A DNA stretch of 64,000 nt from Gayadomonas joobiniege G7 (GCF_000300815.1 NZ_AMRX01000001.1:372001-436000); one strand, 5' to 3'. Counted from the stretch's first letter, positions 17,844 to 27,862 are shown. Notes: a model not told the origin generated them from the sequence alone. A program made the numbers and translations.

Positions 17844-19406
17844 ATGAGCCAAATAGAATCACAACAACCGAGTGCGCAGGAATACCTGCGCAAAATACTC
17901 ACCGCACCTGTTTATGATGTGGCTAAAAATACTGATCTAAACTTTATGCCGGCATTGTCTAAGCGGCTTGGCCATGACGTTTGGTTAAAACGTGAAGATC
18001 AGCAACCAGTCAAATCGTTTAAACTCCGCGGTGCGTATAACAAAATCGCTAATTTAAGCCAAGCCGCCAAACAACGCGGTGTGATCACAGCGTCTGCGGG
18101 TAATCATGCACAAGGCGTTGCACTCTCGGCGAATAAAATGCAGGTTAAAGCAACCATTGTCATGCCTGAAACCACGCCTGACATTAAAGTAGATGCCGTA
18201 CGCCGTTTTGGTGGTGATTGGGTTGATGTGATTTTAATTGGCCGCAGCTTTGACGTGGCCAGTGGCCACGCTCAATCTTTAGCAAAAGAGCATGGTTATA
18301 CTTATGTACCGCCATTTGATGACGCTGACGTCATTGCCGGCCAAGGCACGATTGCCAAAGAGCTTTTTGACAGCAAACGCGACCTCGACATGGTTTTTGT
18401 AGCTGTTGGGGGTGGTGGGTTAGCAGCAGGTATTGCAGTTTATCTTAAACAGCTTAAACCTAATATTAAAATCATTGCTGTGGAATCTGACGAGTCTGCT
18501 TGTTTGCAAAAAGCCATGCAAAGCGGTCAGCGTGAACCCTTGGACAGAGTGGGTATTTTTGCGGACGGTGTAGCGGTTAAAATCATCGGCGAAGAACCCT
18601 TCCGGTTATGTCAGCAATACGTTGACGAGGTGATCACAGTCTCCAGCGATGAAATTTGTGCCGCCATTAAAGATACTTTTGATGACACCCGCGCTATTGC
18701 TGAGCCAGCGGGTGCTATCTCGGTGGCTGGTATAAAAAAATGGTTGAGTCAAAACACCCCGCAACAAAAAATGCAACTTGGGGCTATTTTATGTGGTGCT
18801 AATATCAATTTTCATACCTTGCGCTATGTTTCAGAACGTAGTGAGCTCGGTGAGAAAAAAGAAGCCATCATTGCAGCCACTATTCCAGAGCAAAAAGGTG
18901 CATTTAAGCACTTTTGTGAAGTGCTAGGCGGTCGCACTATCACCGAATTTAACTACCGTTATGCGCCCACTAAAAACGCACATATTTATGTTGGTTTAAA
19001 GCTAAAAGATCGCGAAACCGAGCTTAAGCAAGTGGCTAATGAGTTAGAAAAAAACCAAATTAACTGGTTTGACTTATCCGACAACGAAGTGGCTAAACTC
19101 CATGTTCGACATATGGTCGGTGGCCGCTCAGCTAACTTAAATAACGAAAGAATATTCAGTTTTGATTTTCCTGAATACCCGGGCGCTTTAATGAGCTTTT
19201 TAAGCACTTTAGGCACTCGCTGGAATATCACTTTATTTCATTACCGCAACCATAGTGCCGCTAGCGGTATGGTATTAGCTGGATTTGATGTACCAGATAA
19301 TCAAATTAACGATTTATTAGCGCATTTAGACCAAATTGGTTATCGCTATAACGATGAAACTGATAATCCCGCTTATGCATTCTTTTTAAAAGCTGACAGT
19401 GAATGA
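17844..19406 (+). CDS. ilvA: Threonine ammonia-lyase (threonine deaminase), biosynthetic
   Basis: 520 residues; E. coli IlvA has 514. It converts threonine to 2-oxobutyrate and ammonia, the committed step to isoleucine, and is inhibited by Ile. The PLP domain has the Schiff-base Lys60 in VKSFKLRGAYNK, SAGNHAQGVALSA, and the glycine loop AVGGGGLAAG. Two C-terminal ACT-like domains (about 335-410 and 430-510) mark the long biosynthetic form. The ATG at 17844 follows GAGGAAT, 6 bases after the ilvD stop. A strong terminator ends the operon. Confidence 0.96.
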   Translation: MSQIESQQPSAQEYLRKILTAPVYDVAKNTDLNFMPALSKRLGHDVWLKREDQQPVKSFKLRGAYNKIANLSQAAKQRGVITASAGNHAQGVALSANKMQVKATIVMPETTPDIKVDAVRRFGGDWVDVILIGRSFDVASGHAQSLAKEHGYTYVPPFDDADVIAGQGTIAKELFDSKRDLDMVFVAVGGGGLAAGIAVYLKQLKPNIKIIAVESDESACLQKAMQSGQREPLDRVGIFADGVAVKIIGEEPFRLCQQYVDEVITVSSDEICAAIKDTFDDTRAIAEPAGAISVAGIKKWLSQNTPQQKMQLGAILCGANINFHTLRYVSERSELGEKKEAIIAATIPEQKGAFKHFCEVLGGRTITEFNYRYAPTKNAHIYVGLKLKDRETELKQVANELEKNQINWFDLSDNEVAKLHVRHMVGGRSANLNNERIFSFDFPEYPGALMSFLSTLGTRWNITLFHYRNHSAASGMVLAGFDVPDNQINDLLAHLDQIGYRYNDETDNPAYAFFLKADSE

Positions 19407-19411
19407 GCTTT

Positions 19412-19442
19412 GACGCAGTGGCACAAAAAATGTGACTGCGTC
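19412..19442 (+). terminator. Terminator of the ilvGMEDA operon
   Basis: GACGCAGT at 19412-19419 pairs with ACTGCGTC at 19435-19442, extended by CAC/GTG across a small GG bulge, and is followed by TTTATTTC. Its position right after ilvA fits. Confidence 0.8.
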
Positions 19443-19571
19443 TTTATTTCTGAACTCAATACTCACTTTATAAAAATTGAATAAATTTTATTCGTTTAAA
19501 TGATTTAATTTTTCTGTAAATGCCTTATCCTTTGCACTAAGCAAATCAGAACGTTTTAAGTGTCAGGGACT

Positions 19572-21497
19572 ATGACTCAGCAGCCAATAAAATCTTTATC
19601 CAGAATACTGCGTACCTGGCAAAACAGGCTAGCGCTCTGTCTATTGATTTTTAGCGTGTCAATCTGGACTCTTTGGAGTTGGAACCGCATTTCGCTTAAC
19701 CAACAACATATAGAGTCCAGCTTAACCATGCTTACTTCTATCCAATCACCATCGGTAGAAACCTTAACTGAAATGTTAAGCCAATTGCACAGGGTTAACC
19801 AAGTAAGCTATCAGTTTAACAATAAAAGCAATGAAATTAATAAGTTAAGACCAGCAAAATGGCTTAGCATAGAATTCAGCAGCCCTGTTTACCGAGTGTC
19901 TGAAACCATGCAGTTTCAGGTTAACTATACAGTGTTAGACAAATCAACTTTAGTCACCAGTTTAGTGGTGTTGATATTCGTCTGCGGAGCAGGATTTGTC
20001 GTTTTGTATTTAAGCGTTAATCGAATGCGAACAAATTTTACTCATATAGAGCGAAAAGCCCGCCGCTTGTTCCACACCCAAATCAAACGTCGAAGCACAG
20101 ATCTATCCGCCTCGATCAATGTATTTGAGGTAATTAACAGCCTATTAGAAGAGTTGGTTAAATCACGTAGCGATCAGGCTCGAATTGATAAATTTTTTCG
20201 CGCACAAAGTTTTTTAGATCCACAAACAGGTATAGGCAACCGGGTATTTTTCGAAAACCATTTAGGGGCTTTGCTCAGCAGCCAAGAGGTTGATGAATCT
20301 GGCGCATTAGTACGTATTCGGATGCAAGACCTGGAATTATTAATTGAAAAAAATAAAGCGGGTGCGACCGAGTTTTTAAGTCAGTTTACCGAAACCATCA
20401 ATCAGCTCATCAAACGCCACCCAGACTGGGTATTCGCCCGCTTTTCTGAACAAAGTTTTGTGATTTTAACCAGCAATATAGGCGACCGAGAAACGGAAAA
20501 ATTCTGCAAAAACTTATTTAACCATCTAAGTCAACTACGCCCTATGTACCCTATGCAAAGCGATAATTGGCTACATATAGGTGTCGCTAGGTATCAGCCC
20601 GGAGATAGCCGTGCTTCGGTTATGCAAGAAACAGATTCAGCAGTTCGTGCGGCCCAGTTGCAAAATATCAATAGCTGGGTGATGTACGAGCAAGGACAGA
20701 ACCCACCCACTGCAAACATGGGCTCAGTGCAATGGCGTACACTTTTAGAGAGCCGCTTGCAGCGCGGCGAGCTGACCATTATTTATCAGCCAGTCGTTCA
20801 AATCACCGGCAATGGCACTCAGCTTCATCATTATGAAACCCTATTAAGGTTAGCTGACAAGCAAGGTAATTTATTAAACGCCCCAGTTTTTATGCCGCAA
20901 GCAAGCCAATGTGGCTTGCAAATCGCGTTTGAAAAACTTGCGTTAAACAAAATATTATCGCGTGTAAAAAGTGAACTACAAGAGCCACAAAAATTTAGCA
21001 TCAACCTGAGCGAAGATGCCTTAATGAATGATGAATTTAAATACTGGTTAATTCACGAACTCACACAAACGCCTGCGCTCTGCCAGCACTTAATGTTTGA
21101 GATTTCGGAGTCTGTCGTTTGTAAAGAAAACGAGCAGATAGAAGACTTTATTAACCAAATGAGTATTATGAAAGTGACTGTAATAGTTGATCAAGTGGGT
21201 CGTTTCCCGCACAACTCCGACTATTTAAACCATCTACCCATTGCACTGGTTAAACTGCACTCGAGTATTATTCGCAATCTGCAACAGAAAACCGAAAACC
21301 AAATATTTATTCGCAGTTTACAAGGCGCTTGTATGACTCGGGATATTGATGTGTTTGCGTTTGGCGTTGAGAGTGAAGCTGAATGGCAAACCATTATCAA
21401 ACTCAATTTAGGCGGTGCCCAAGGCAATTATTTTAATCAACCGAATGCAGGCCAGTATCTGCCAGAAATTCAGAGCTTAACTTCTGCCTCTCAATAA
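19572..21497 (+). CDS. csrD: CsrD-like RNase E targeting factor (degenerate GGDEF/EAL)
   Basis: 641 residues from ATG 19572 (AGGG at 19565-19568), or 645 from GTG 19560; E. coli CsrD has 646. There are two membrane segments (about 22-40 and 135-157) around a periplasmic domain, then a HAMP-like linker, a GGDEF-like domain and an EAL-like domain. Both are degenerate: RFSEQSF stands at the GGDEF site, YETLLR replaces EALLR, VDQVG replaces DDFG, and KLHSS replaces KID. This fits CsrD/MshH, which does not turn over c-di-GMP but helps RNase E degrade the CsrB/C RNAs and so releases CsrA. The 3' end overlaps the opposite gene by 65 bases. Confidence 0.88.
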   Translation: MTQQPIKSLSRILRTWQNRLALCLLIFSVSIWTLWSWNRISLNQQHIESSLTMLTSIQSPSVETLTEMLSQLHRVNQVSYQFNNKSNEINKLRPAKWLSIEFSSPVYRVSETMQFQVNYTVLDKSTLVTSLVVLIFVCGAGFVVLYLSVNRMRTNFTHIERKARRLFHTQIKRRSTDLSASINVFEVINSLLEELVKSRSDQARIDKFFRAQSFLDPQTGIGNRVFFENHLGALLSSQEVDESGALVRIRMQDLELLIEKNKAGATEFLSQFTETINQLIKRHPDWVFARFSEQSFVILTSNIGDRETEKFCKNLFNHLSQLRPMYPMQSDNWLHIGVARYQPGDSRASVMQETDSAVRAAQLQNINSWVMYEQGQNPPTANMGSVQWRTLLESRLQRGELTIIYQPVVQITGNGTQLHHYETLLRLADKQGNLLNAPVFMPQASQCGLQIAFEKLALNKILSRVKSELQEPQKFSINLSEDALMNDEFKYWLIHELTQTPALCQHLMFEISESVVCKENEQIEDFINQMSIMKVTVIVDQVGRFPHNSDYLNHLPIALVKLHSSIIRNLQQKTENQIFIRSLQGACMTRDIDVFAFGVESEAEWQTIIKLNLGGAQGNYFNQPNAGQYLPEIQSLTSASQ

Positions 21498-22365
21498 ACC
21501 CTTGCCACCCTTGTAAGCCCCCTGTGTGCAATAGTACTGCGGTATCGTTAGCGGTTAACTCTTGCTGTGCATACTTGATAAATGCCAACCACATCTTACT
21601 GGTATAAATAGGGTCTAATAAAATTTTATGCTGAAGATAAAAATCCTTCACCGCGGCCAGTAAATCCTGATTAATTTTTCCAAAACCACCTTGGTGCGCG
21701 TCTAATAACAAGGTCCAGTTGTCACCATGTAAACGCCCTGTTTGTTGTTCGATTATAGGGATTAAATAAGCTGCATTTTTTAAAGCGGCAACGCCAATGA
21801 TTTTACAACTAACAGGGGCCGCTTTAATTAAGCCGCTAATTGTCGCCGCGCTACCCACTGGACAAAAGATATAACTAGGTTGGATCTCTTCTAGCTCGGG
21901 AATAATTTCTCCAACGCCTTGCATTGCCCTGGCTCCAAAGCCCCCTTCTGGCAATACCACTGCATTATCAAACCTTTTTGCTAATTGAGTTAAATAGGCT
22001 TTATCGGTACGCTTTCTGTATTCAACCCGGTCAACAAAGTGCAACCGCATTGACCATTTTTGGCAATCTTGCAAGGTTTGACTTAACTTAATATCACTGT
22101 CGCCACGCACAATCGCGTGACAACGAATACCGAGCTGCCTGGTGGCAAATGCAAGCGCATGTAAATGATTGCTATAAGCACCACCAAAACTGAGCACAGC
22201 ACGATTTGGATCGTGATTTTGCAAAAAATATTTCAGCTTACGCCATTTATTACCCGACACATAAGGATGCAGTAGATCATCTCGCTTAATATACACTTTT
22301 GCACCGGCTGCCAAGGAGCTTAGGCCTGATAGTGCCTGTAACGGGCTATTATATTGACTGAACAA
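21433..22365 (-). CDS. PLP-dependent D-cysteine desulfhydrase / ACC deaminase family protein
   Basis: 310 residues. It has the family N-terminus: VYIKRDDLLHPYVSGNKWRKLKYFL with the PLP Lys40 in SGNK, then SFGGAYSNHLHALAFA, PEGGFGARAMQGV and CPVGSAATISGL. Homologues are annotated as 1-aminocyclopropane-1-carboxylate deaminase or D-cysteine desulfhydrase; the sequence alone does not decide. The neighbour metY, divergent at 22484, also handles sulfur amino acids, which slightly favours a desulfhydrase. Its last 65 bases overlap the end of csrD on the opposite strand. Confidence 0.85.
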   Translation of the reverse strand: MFSQYNSPLQALSGLSSLAAGAKVYIKRDDLLHPYVSGNKWRKLKYFLQNHDPNRAVLSFGGAYSNHLHALAFATRQLGIRCHAIVRGDSDIKLSQTLQDCQKWSMRLHFVDRVEYRKRTDKAYLTQLAKRFDNAVVLPEGGFGARAMQGVGEIIPELEEIQPSYIFCPVGSAATISGLIKAAPVSCKIIGVAALKNAAYLIPIIEQQTGRLHGDNWTLLLDAHQGGFGKINQDLLAAVKDFYLQHKILLDPIYTSKMWLAFIKYAQQELTANDTAVLLHTGGLQGWQGFIERQKLSSEFLADTGLHSVD

Positions 22366-22398
22366 AACACACTCTGATTTATGTTAATTAACCGCTAG

Positions 22399-22404
22399 TA
22401 TAAT
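22399..22404 (+). promoter_or_regulatory. Candidate -10 element for metY
   Basis: TATAAT at 22399-22404 lies about 80 bases before the metY ATG in the divergent spacer. The -35 at the right distance is poor (GATTTA at 22376). I saw no MetJ box repeats or SAM riboswitch in this 118-base gap. Confidence 0.35.
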
Positions 22405-22483
22405 CTTTTTAATCTCTTTTTGTTTACCCAAACCCTGTTTTAACGGTAATCTATTTACAACTAGACAACAAAAAGGAATATCC

Positions 22484-23761
22484 ATGAAGCTCGAATCTCT
22501 TGCGCTACATCACGGCTACACATCAGAAGCAACTACTAAAGCTGCGGCTGTGCCAATTTACCAAACCACTTCTTATACCTTCGATGATACCCAACATGGT
22601 GCTGATCTTTTTGATCTCAAAGTCGCTGGTAATATTTATACTCGTATTATGAACCCAACGAACGATGTGTTGGAACAAAGAGTCGCAGCAATGGAAGGCG
22701 GCATCGCCGCGTTGGCCGTTGCGTCAGGAATGGCAGCCATTACCTACTCTATTCAGTGTTTATGCAAAGCAGGTGATAATATCGTGAGTACGAGCCAACT
22801 GTATGGTGGTACGTACAATCTTTTTGCACATACGTTCCCAGCTCAAGGTATTGAAGTGCGTATGTGCTCGCATGACGATTATGATGCATTTGAAGCCGCG
22901 ATAGATGAAAATACCAAAGCAGTATTTTGTGAGTCTATCGGCAACCCGGCCGGCAATATCGTCGATTTACAAAAGCTGTCTGAAATCGCGCATAAACATG
23001 GGGTGCCTTTAATTGTTGATAATACTGTAGCAACCCCATTTTTATGCCGTCCGTTTGAACACGGTGCGGATATTGTAGTGCACTCGTTAACCAAATATAT
23101 TGGTGGTCATGGTACGAGTGTTGGTGGCATTATCGTCGACTCGGGTAAATTTGACTGGACTGCCGATAAAAAACGTTTTGCTATCCTTAATGAACCAGAT
23201 CCTTCGTATCATGGTGTAGTCTACACCGAAGCTTTAGGCGAAGCTGCTTACATTGGCCGTTGTCGTGTGGTGCCACTGCGCAATACAGGTTCAGCTTTAT
23301 CACCTATGAATGCCTTTCAAATTATGCAAGGTTTAGAAACTTTAGGTTTGCGTATGGAGCGTCACTGCGAAAATGCAGAAAAGCTGGCGGCTTTCTTACA
23401 GCAACATGATAAAGTTAACTGGGTAAACTATGCTGCGCTTCCTGATAGCCCGTATAACGAAAGCTGCCAAAAAATTACCGCAGGCAAAGCCTCTGGTATC
23501 TTAAGTTTTGGCATTAAAGGGGGGGTTAAATCAGGTGCTGAGTTTATTGATGCATTGCAAATGATTTTACGTTTAGTCAATATTGGTGATGCCAAATCAT
23601 TAGCTTGTCACCCAGCTTCAACCACCCATCGCCAGCTGAATAAAGACGAATTAGCTGCGGCAGGTGTCAGTGAAGATCTTGTCCGTATTTCGGTCGGGAT
23701 CGAAGCGATAGATGATATTATTGCCGATGTGTCACAAGCTTTAGACAAGGTGAGTGCATAA
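22484..23761 (+). CDS. metY: O-acetylhomoserine sulfhydrylase (O-acetylhomoserine aminocarboxypropyltransferase)
   Basis: 425 residues, the length of MetY rather than MetB or MetC (about 380-395). It makes homocysteine directly from O-acetylhomoserine and sulfide, using PLP, in methionine synthesis. Marks: [36 protein letters not shown], and the PLP Lys204 in [13 protein letters not shown]. The tail [14 protein letters not shown] is typical of the Cys/Met PLP family. The ATG at 22484 follows AAAAAGGAATATCC. A cysteine-synthase side activity is possible. Confidence 0.93.
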   Translation: MKLESLALHHGYTSEATTKAAAVPIYQTTSYTFDDTQHGADLFDLKVAGNIYTRIMNPTNDVLEQRVAAMEGGIAALAVASGMAAITYSIQCLCKAGDNIVSTSQLYGGTYNLFAHTFPAQGIEVRMCSHDDYDAFEAAIDENTKAVFCESIGNPAGNIVDLQKLSEIAHKHGVPLIVDNTVATPFLCRPFEHGADIVVHSLTKYIGGHGTSVGGIIVDSGKFDWTADKKRFAILNEPDPSYHGVVYTEALGEAAYIGRCRVVPLRNTGSALSPMNAFQIMQGLETLGLRMERHCENAEKLAAFLQQHDKVNWVNYAALPDSPYNESCQKITAGKASGILSFGIKGGVKSGAEFIDALQMILRLVNIGDAKSLACHPASTTHRQLNKDELAAAGVSEDLVRISVGIEAIDDIIADVSQALDKVSA

Positions 23762-23775
23762 CCGTTATTTTTTAC

Positions 23776-23801
23776 GACGGCTTGTTGCAATTCAAGCCGT
23801 C
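23776..23801 (+). terminator. Hairpin after metY
   Basis: GACGGCTTG at 23776-23784 pairs perfectly with CAAGCCGTC at 23793-23801, with an 8-base loop. It lies 14 bases past metY, but TAAAAC follows rather than a T-run, so termination is uncertain. Confidence 0.45.
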
Positions 23802-23852
23802 TAAAACTATAACTAAGCAGGAAGCAGAGCCCGCAGCAGTCAAGAGGAAGCT

Positions 23853-24875
23853 ATGACGAACAGCCCGTTAATTCAACCCAGCAAAGAAACTCTAATCTAC
23901 CGTCGTAGTTTTTCGTTTTTAAATGACCTGTCTAAATACCGAGACTCACTAAGTTTGTTATATGGTTTCAGCTCTATGCTGATAAAAGCGAAAGTGATTA
24001 GCTCGGCCACTATCTTTGAGGTACACCATAAACACGGGGACTATATTGGCAAAGTGGCCGATGCCAAAAGCTTAGTGTTTAACGAGATCATGGAAATGCC
24101 GTGGCAAGTTAAAGATAGCAAAGAGCCAATTAGTAGCGCGGTAGACAGCTTTTTAGCGCATCGCCCCGTTTCGCATCGTTTAGAAGGCAATAAACGCGAG
24201 ATATTCTGTTTTCCTATTGTTCCCGAATTAGGTCAAGTGGGTTATTTATTGCAGTTAAATGTCGCTACCGCAATGCCGTTGGATCGTTTTTTATACCCGC
24301 ATACTTTAGTTATCTTTCAAAATATGCTCAAGCTCTGCTGCAATATGGAACGAGACGTTAATACGGGTTTGTATAACCGCCAAGTGTTCGAAAGAACACT
24401 GGTTAAATTTGTCAAAGTCGGCGAAATTTTAACGCAACAAGCGATCCGCAATGCATTAAAAAAATCTTTGGTATTGCTCAATATTGACTTATTAGAGCGG
24501 GAAACCATGCCACTAGCCAACCTAGTTAAAACTGAAGTACAAATTGCGGATGCGTTGCGAGTTAATTTTAGAAACAGTGACCTTATTTTTAGAATATCTG
24601 ACGAAGAATATATTATTCTTTTATTCAGCAATCAGGATGATGGTTGTCAAATTGCCACTGAGCGCTGCCGTGAGCGCCTGCAAACACTTAAAGTATTTGA
24701 ACAACAAAAGGCCAATTTAACCAGTGCGCATTTGCCATTACTAGACGAAAAAAATGCAGCCAAAGTTTTTTCTAAATTGCGTTTGATGGTAAAAGAACAA
24801 ATACAACAAGAAGACTCTGCAGAAGCTAAACAGAGCCCAGCCGATAAGGCTACCGATAAACCTACGCCTGCTTAG
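23853..24875 (+). CDS. GAF-like plus degenerate GGDEF domain protein
   Basis: 340 residues, soluble. The N-terminal 150 residues look like a GAF-type sensor (IFEVHHKHGDYIG and FCFPIVPELGQVGYLLQL strands). From about 160 a GGDEF-like domain follows: DVNTGLYNRQVFERTL aligns with the 'D-LTGL-NRR-F' entry block. The active loop reads FRISDEEYIILL, so GGDEF is replaced by ISDEE and cyclase activity is unlikely. The ATG at 23853 has AGAGGAAG upstream. It ends in a 4-base overlap with yciH on the other strand. Role unknown; perhaps a c-di-GMP receptor or a scaffold. Confidence 0.75.
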   Translation: MTNSPLIQPSKETLIYRRSFSFLNDLSKYRDSLSLLYGFSSMLIKAKVISSATIFEVHHKHGDYIGKVADAKSLVFNEIMEMPWQVKDSKEPISSAVDSFLAHRPVSHRLEGNKREIFCFPIVPELGQVGYLLQLNVATAMPLDRFLYPHTLVIFQNMLKLCCNMERDVNTGLYNRQVFERTLVKFVKVGEILTQQAIRNALKKSLVLLNIDLLERETMPLANLVKTEVQIADALRVNFRNSDLIFRISDEEYIILLFSNQDDGCQIATERCRERLQTLKVFEQQKANLTSAHLPLLDEKNAAKVFSKLRLMVKEQIQQEDSAEAKQSPADKATDKPTPA

Positions 24876-25186
24876 CCACCGGCTAACTTAACTTTGTAGC
24901 CTAGCTTTTCCAGCTCGCTTTTTATTAAATCCCTTTTATCCCCTTGAATCTCAATTACACCATCTTTGACCGAACCACCGGTGCCACATTTCTTTTTTAA
25001 AAGCTGGCCGATTTTTTTAATTTCTTTTGCATCGGCATCTATGCCCCGAACCGTGATCACACCTTTACCTTTGCGACCCGAGGTTTCCCGACGGATGCGG
25101 ACATACCCATCGCTATATACTTCTGCTTTGGCAACTTCTTTTGGCTGCTCAATACGCCCTTTATCAGTACTGTAAACCAGTGTCAT
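24872..25186 (-). CDS. yciH: SUI1/eIF1-family protein YciH
   Basis: 104 residues with the SUI1 fold: YVRIRRETSGRKGKGVITVRGID, LLKKKCGTGGSVKDGVIEIQGD and a C-terminal LEKLGYKVKLAGG. It is the bacterial relative of eukaryotic initiation factor eIF1 and is proposed to affect initiation fidelity on the 30S subunit. It lies immediately downstream of the MtnK-like gene (0-base gap) on the same strand, so the two are probably co-transcribed. Confidence 0.93.
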   Translation of the reverse strand: MTLVYSTDKGRIEQPKEVAKAEVYSDGYVRIRRETSGRKGKGVITVRGIDADAKEIKKIGQLLKKKCGTGGSVKDGVIEIQGDKRDLIKSELEKLGYKVKLAGG

Positions 25187-26398
25187 TTATCTCTCCTGCT
25201 GAATAATACGTTTTAACAGAGCCATTATATCATCTGCGCTTGTTAAGTCTTCAGCTTGCATAATCATGGTTTTACCTATTAATAATGCATGATATTCACA
25301 GCCAGCCCGCTGTTGAGATTGAGCAATAGTGTCTAATTCAGGAACATGCTCATAACCCACCACTCGTCGGATCATCTCGGTGCCAGCATAACCAATAGCA
25401 TCTTGATTAATCTGCTGCAAAGCTTGATTCTGATAAGCGGCTAAACGAAAACCTTTATCGCGGGTCTCAGCTGCCATCAGGCGTGCAAACTCCGAGGTAA
25501 AAGTATTCCATAACAAACTTATCTGGTCTCTCAGATAAATTTGATATACCTCGGCCACATTTTTATCGGTTAAGCCCGGCTGAGCAACATAATTAAGTAA
25601 TAAATGAGCTAACAAAGTACCTACATCAAAACTAATAGGCCCATAACAGCCAAATTCGCCGTTGATCACTTTAGTACCTGTTTCGGTCACTAAAATATTG
25701 TCGCTATGCAAATTGCCATGCAATAGCGTTTGATTTTGATTTAAAAATTTATACTTTAGCTGAGCGACCCGAATGTGCAAATCTTGATCAGACTGAATTA
25801 AATCTGCTTCATTAGCCATTAATAAATTATATTTATTGCGCTCATGGCGGTTATAAGGATCAGAAAAAACTAAATTTTCGGTGATCTGAAGCATTTGCGC
25901 ATTCATAGTCTCGGCCACTTGCGCTTTTTTTTGCATTGACGGCACATAATAGTCTGAGTTAAAAAACGCAGCTCTGGCTAAATAAACGCCTAAATGTTCA
26001 CCAGCAAAAGGGACTTGCTTGCGCTGCATCAATATTTGCCGCCAAGTTAAATGGTCAGATAAATCTTCTAAAACCAGCACGCCAAGTTTGCTATCCGCAT
26101 GCAATAATTCAACGGTATATTGAGGGCACGCAAACGCATGCGCTCGCAAAACCTTAGTGGCGATTTCAGCTCGCTCCACGGTAAGTGGCCAAGGCGTACC
26201 TAAATAATCTTTTTTGGGTAAATACTGTTTAACAATCAATGAACGCTTAGTGTTTTCATCGACAACTTTAAACACTCGGTTTAAAACCCCGTCTCCAAGT
26301 GGTTTTGCCGACAACTGAGCATCGCTGGCAAAATAATTAAGCTCAGTACGGGCGTAATCAATTGCGCTTGCTTCGGTAAAAAATTTGTCCTCAGTCAT
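25187..26398 (-). CDS. 5-methylthioribose kinase-like protein with altered active site
   Basis: 403 residues, the size of MtnK. Family blocks are clear: PLGDGVLNRVFKV (nucleotide loop), LIVKQYLPK (ATP lysine), LLHGNLHSDNI at 225-235 and VINGEFGCYGPISFDVG at 244-260. In MtnK these last two normally read HGDLHTGSI and IDPEFAFYGP. Here the catalytic Asp is Asn229, and the metal-binding Asp of DPEF is Asn246. Both changes are read directly from the codons (AAT and AAC). The protein may be an inactive pseudokinase or act on another substrate. No mtnA or other methionine-salvage genes are nearby; the neighbours are yciH and mutY. Confidence 0.75.
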   Translation of the reverse strand: MTEDKFFTEASAIDYARTELNYFASDAQLSAKPLGDGVLNRVFKVVDENTKRSLIVKQYLPKKDYLGTPWPLTVERAEIATKVLRAHAFACPQYTVELLHADSKLGVLVLEDLSDHLTWRQILMQRKQVPFAGEHLGVYLARAAFFNSDYYVPSMQKKAQVAETMNAQMLQITENLVFSDPYNRHERNKYNLLMANEADLIQSDQDLHIRVAQLKYKFLNQNQTLLHGNLHSDNILVTETGTKVINGEFGCYGPISFDVGTLLAHLLLNYVAQPGLTDKNVAEVYQIYLRDQISLLWNTFTSEFARLMAAETRDKGFRLAAYQNQALQQINQDAIGYAGTEMIRRVVGYEHVPELDTIAQSQQRAGCEYHALLIGKTMIMQAEDLTSADDIMALLKRIIQQER

Positions 26399-26502
26399 AA
26401 CTGGCCTTTATTTATGATAATTAGGGTATACAATACCGACTTTTGAACTCTGATTATACCTAAGTTCTGAGTAAAATAGGACTTAGCTCGTTTATTGCCT
26501 TT

Positions 26503-27579
26503 ATGACTCTAAATCACACCACAGAATTTGCCCAACGAGTGGTCACTTGGTACCACCAAAATGGCCGAAAGCACCTACCCTGGCAGCAACAAAAGTCACT
26601 TTATAAAACTTGGTTATCAGAAATTATGTTGCAGCAAACCCAAGTGACTACTGTTATTCCTTACTTTAATCGTTTCATTGAGCGCTTTCCAAATATCGCT
26701 GCACTTGCCAATGCCAAACAAGACGAAGTTTTAAATCTCTGGAGTGGGTTAGGTTATTACGCCCGCGCCCGCAATTTACATAAAGCTGCAAAAGTTGCTG
26801 TCGAAAAACATCAAGGATTTCCAAATCAGTTTGAACAGGTGCTTGCGTTACCTGGGGTTGGCCGTTCAACCGCTGGGGCTATTTTATCGTTAACCGAAAA
26901 TCAAGCATATGCAATTTTAGACGGCAACGTAAAACGGGTATTGTGCCGTTATTTTGCCATTACTGAGTGGCCCGGTAGCACTGCCATGCAAAAAAAATTA
27001 TGGCAGCTCAGTGAATCAGTTACACCCGTTAAAGACGTTGCTTATTTTAACCAAGCGATGATGGATTTAGGCTCTGCAGTTTGTACGCGCAGCAAACCTA
27101 AATGTGAGCAGTGTCCGCTACAAAACAAGTGTCAGGCTTTTGCCCAAAAACTGACAAAAGTGCTCCCTAAACCGCGCCCTAAAAAAGAAAAACCTGTTAA
27201 AAATACCTTTATGTATTTACTTAAAGATGGACAAAATATCTTTTTAAATAAACGTCCACAAAGTGGAATTTGGGGGGGGCTGTACAGCTTTCCTGAATCA
27301 GACCGGCAACTAACCAGTAGTGAAATTGAGCGATTATTTAACGTTACAACCCAGCAGATAAAAACTTTTAAAACCTTTAGACACACTTTTACTCATTATC
27401 ATCTAGATATTCAGGCAATATTAGTTGAAACTGGGCAAATAAAGCCGCAAGTTAATCAATCTGATGATCTGTGGCACCCGTTTTTTAAACCATTTAAATT
27501 TGGCTTGTGCAGACCTGCGCAGCAATTAATAGACTTGCTGGCAGACACTGATACAAATCAGCAAACAGAGGAAACCTAA
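26503..27579 (+). CDS. mutY: A/G-specific adenine DNA glycosylase
   Basis: 358 residues. It removes adenine mispaired with 8-oxoguanine. The catalytic Glu is in [17 protein letters not shown], the helix-hairpin-helix is [13 protein letters not shown], and the catalytic Asp is in [11 protein letters not shown]. The iron-sulfur cysteines are in [17 protein letters not shown]. The C-terminal NUDIX-like 8-oxoG recognition domain spans about 230-345. One base separates its stop from the yggX ATG, the usual mutY-yggX operon of gammaproteobacteria. Confidence 0.96.
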   Translation: MTLNHTTEFAQRVVTWYHQNGRKHLPWQQQKSLYKTWLSEIMLQQTQVTTVIPYFNRFIERFPNIAALANAKQDEVLNLWSGLGYYARARNLHKAAKVAVEKHQGFPNQFEQVLALPGVGRSTAGAILSLTENQAYAILDGNVKRVLCRYFAITEWPGSTAMQKKLWQLSESVTPVKDVAYFNQAMMDLGSAVCTRSKPKCEQCPLQNKCQAFAQKLTKVLPKPRPKKEKPVKNTFMYLLKDGQNIFLNKRPQSGIWGGLYSFPESDRQLTSSEIERLFNVTTQQIKTFKTFRHTFTHYHLDIQAILVETGQIKPQVNQSDDLWHPFFKPFKFGLCRPAQQLIDLLADTDTNQQTEET

Positions 27580-27580
27580 C

Positions 27581-27853
27581 ATGTCACGAACTGTTTATTG
27601 TGAATTTTTAAAAAAAGAAGCTGACGGCTTAGATTTTCAGATGTACCCAGGAGAATTGGGCAAACGCATCTATGATAATATTTCGAAAGAAGCTTGGGGA
27701 TTATGGCAAAAAAAACAAACCATGCTGATTAACGAAAAAAAGCTCAATATGATGAATCCAGACGATAGAAAACTTTTAGAAGCAGAAATGCAGGGCTTTT
27801 TATTTGAAGGCAAAGATGTTGAAATTGAAGGTTATACACCGCCAGAAAAATAA
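27581..27853 (+). CDS. yggX: Fe(2+)-trafficking / oxidative damage protection protein
   Basis: 90 residues, starting [26 protein letters not shown] with the conserved Cys7. It also has [21 protein letters not shown], the family signature. YggX protects Fe-S clusters from oxidants and moves iron in the cytosol. It is joined to mutY, whose Fe-S cluster may benefit. The upstream GAGGAAAC is a good ribosome site. Two hairpins follow it. Confidence 0.96.
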   Translation: MSRTVYCEFLKKEADGLDFQMYPGELGKRIYDNISKEAWGLWQKKQTMLINEKKLNMMNPDDRKLLEAEMQGFLFEGKDVEIEGYTPPEK

Positions 27854-27862
27854 AGTTTTCTA

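Noticed and set aside
22366-22483. SAM riboswitch or MetJ operator before metY
   Set aside because: The gap is only 118 bases and shows neither a SAM aptamer core nor tandem AGACGTCT-like boxes.
23776-23801. Repeat family or riboswitch after metY
   Set aside because: It is a single 9-bp hairpin with no conserved aptamer motif and no second copy noticed in the window.
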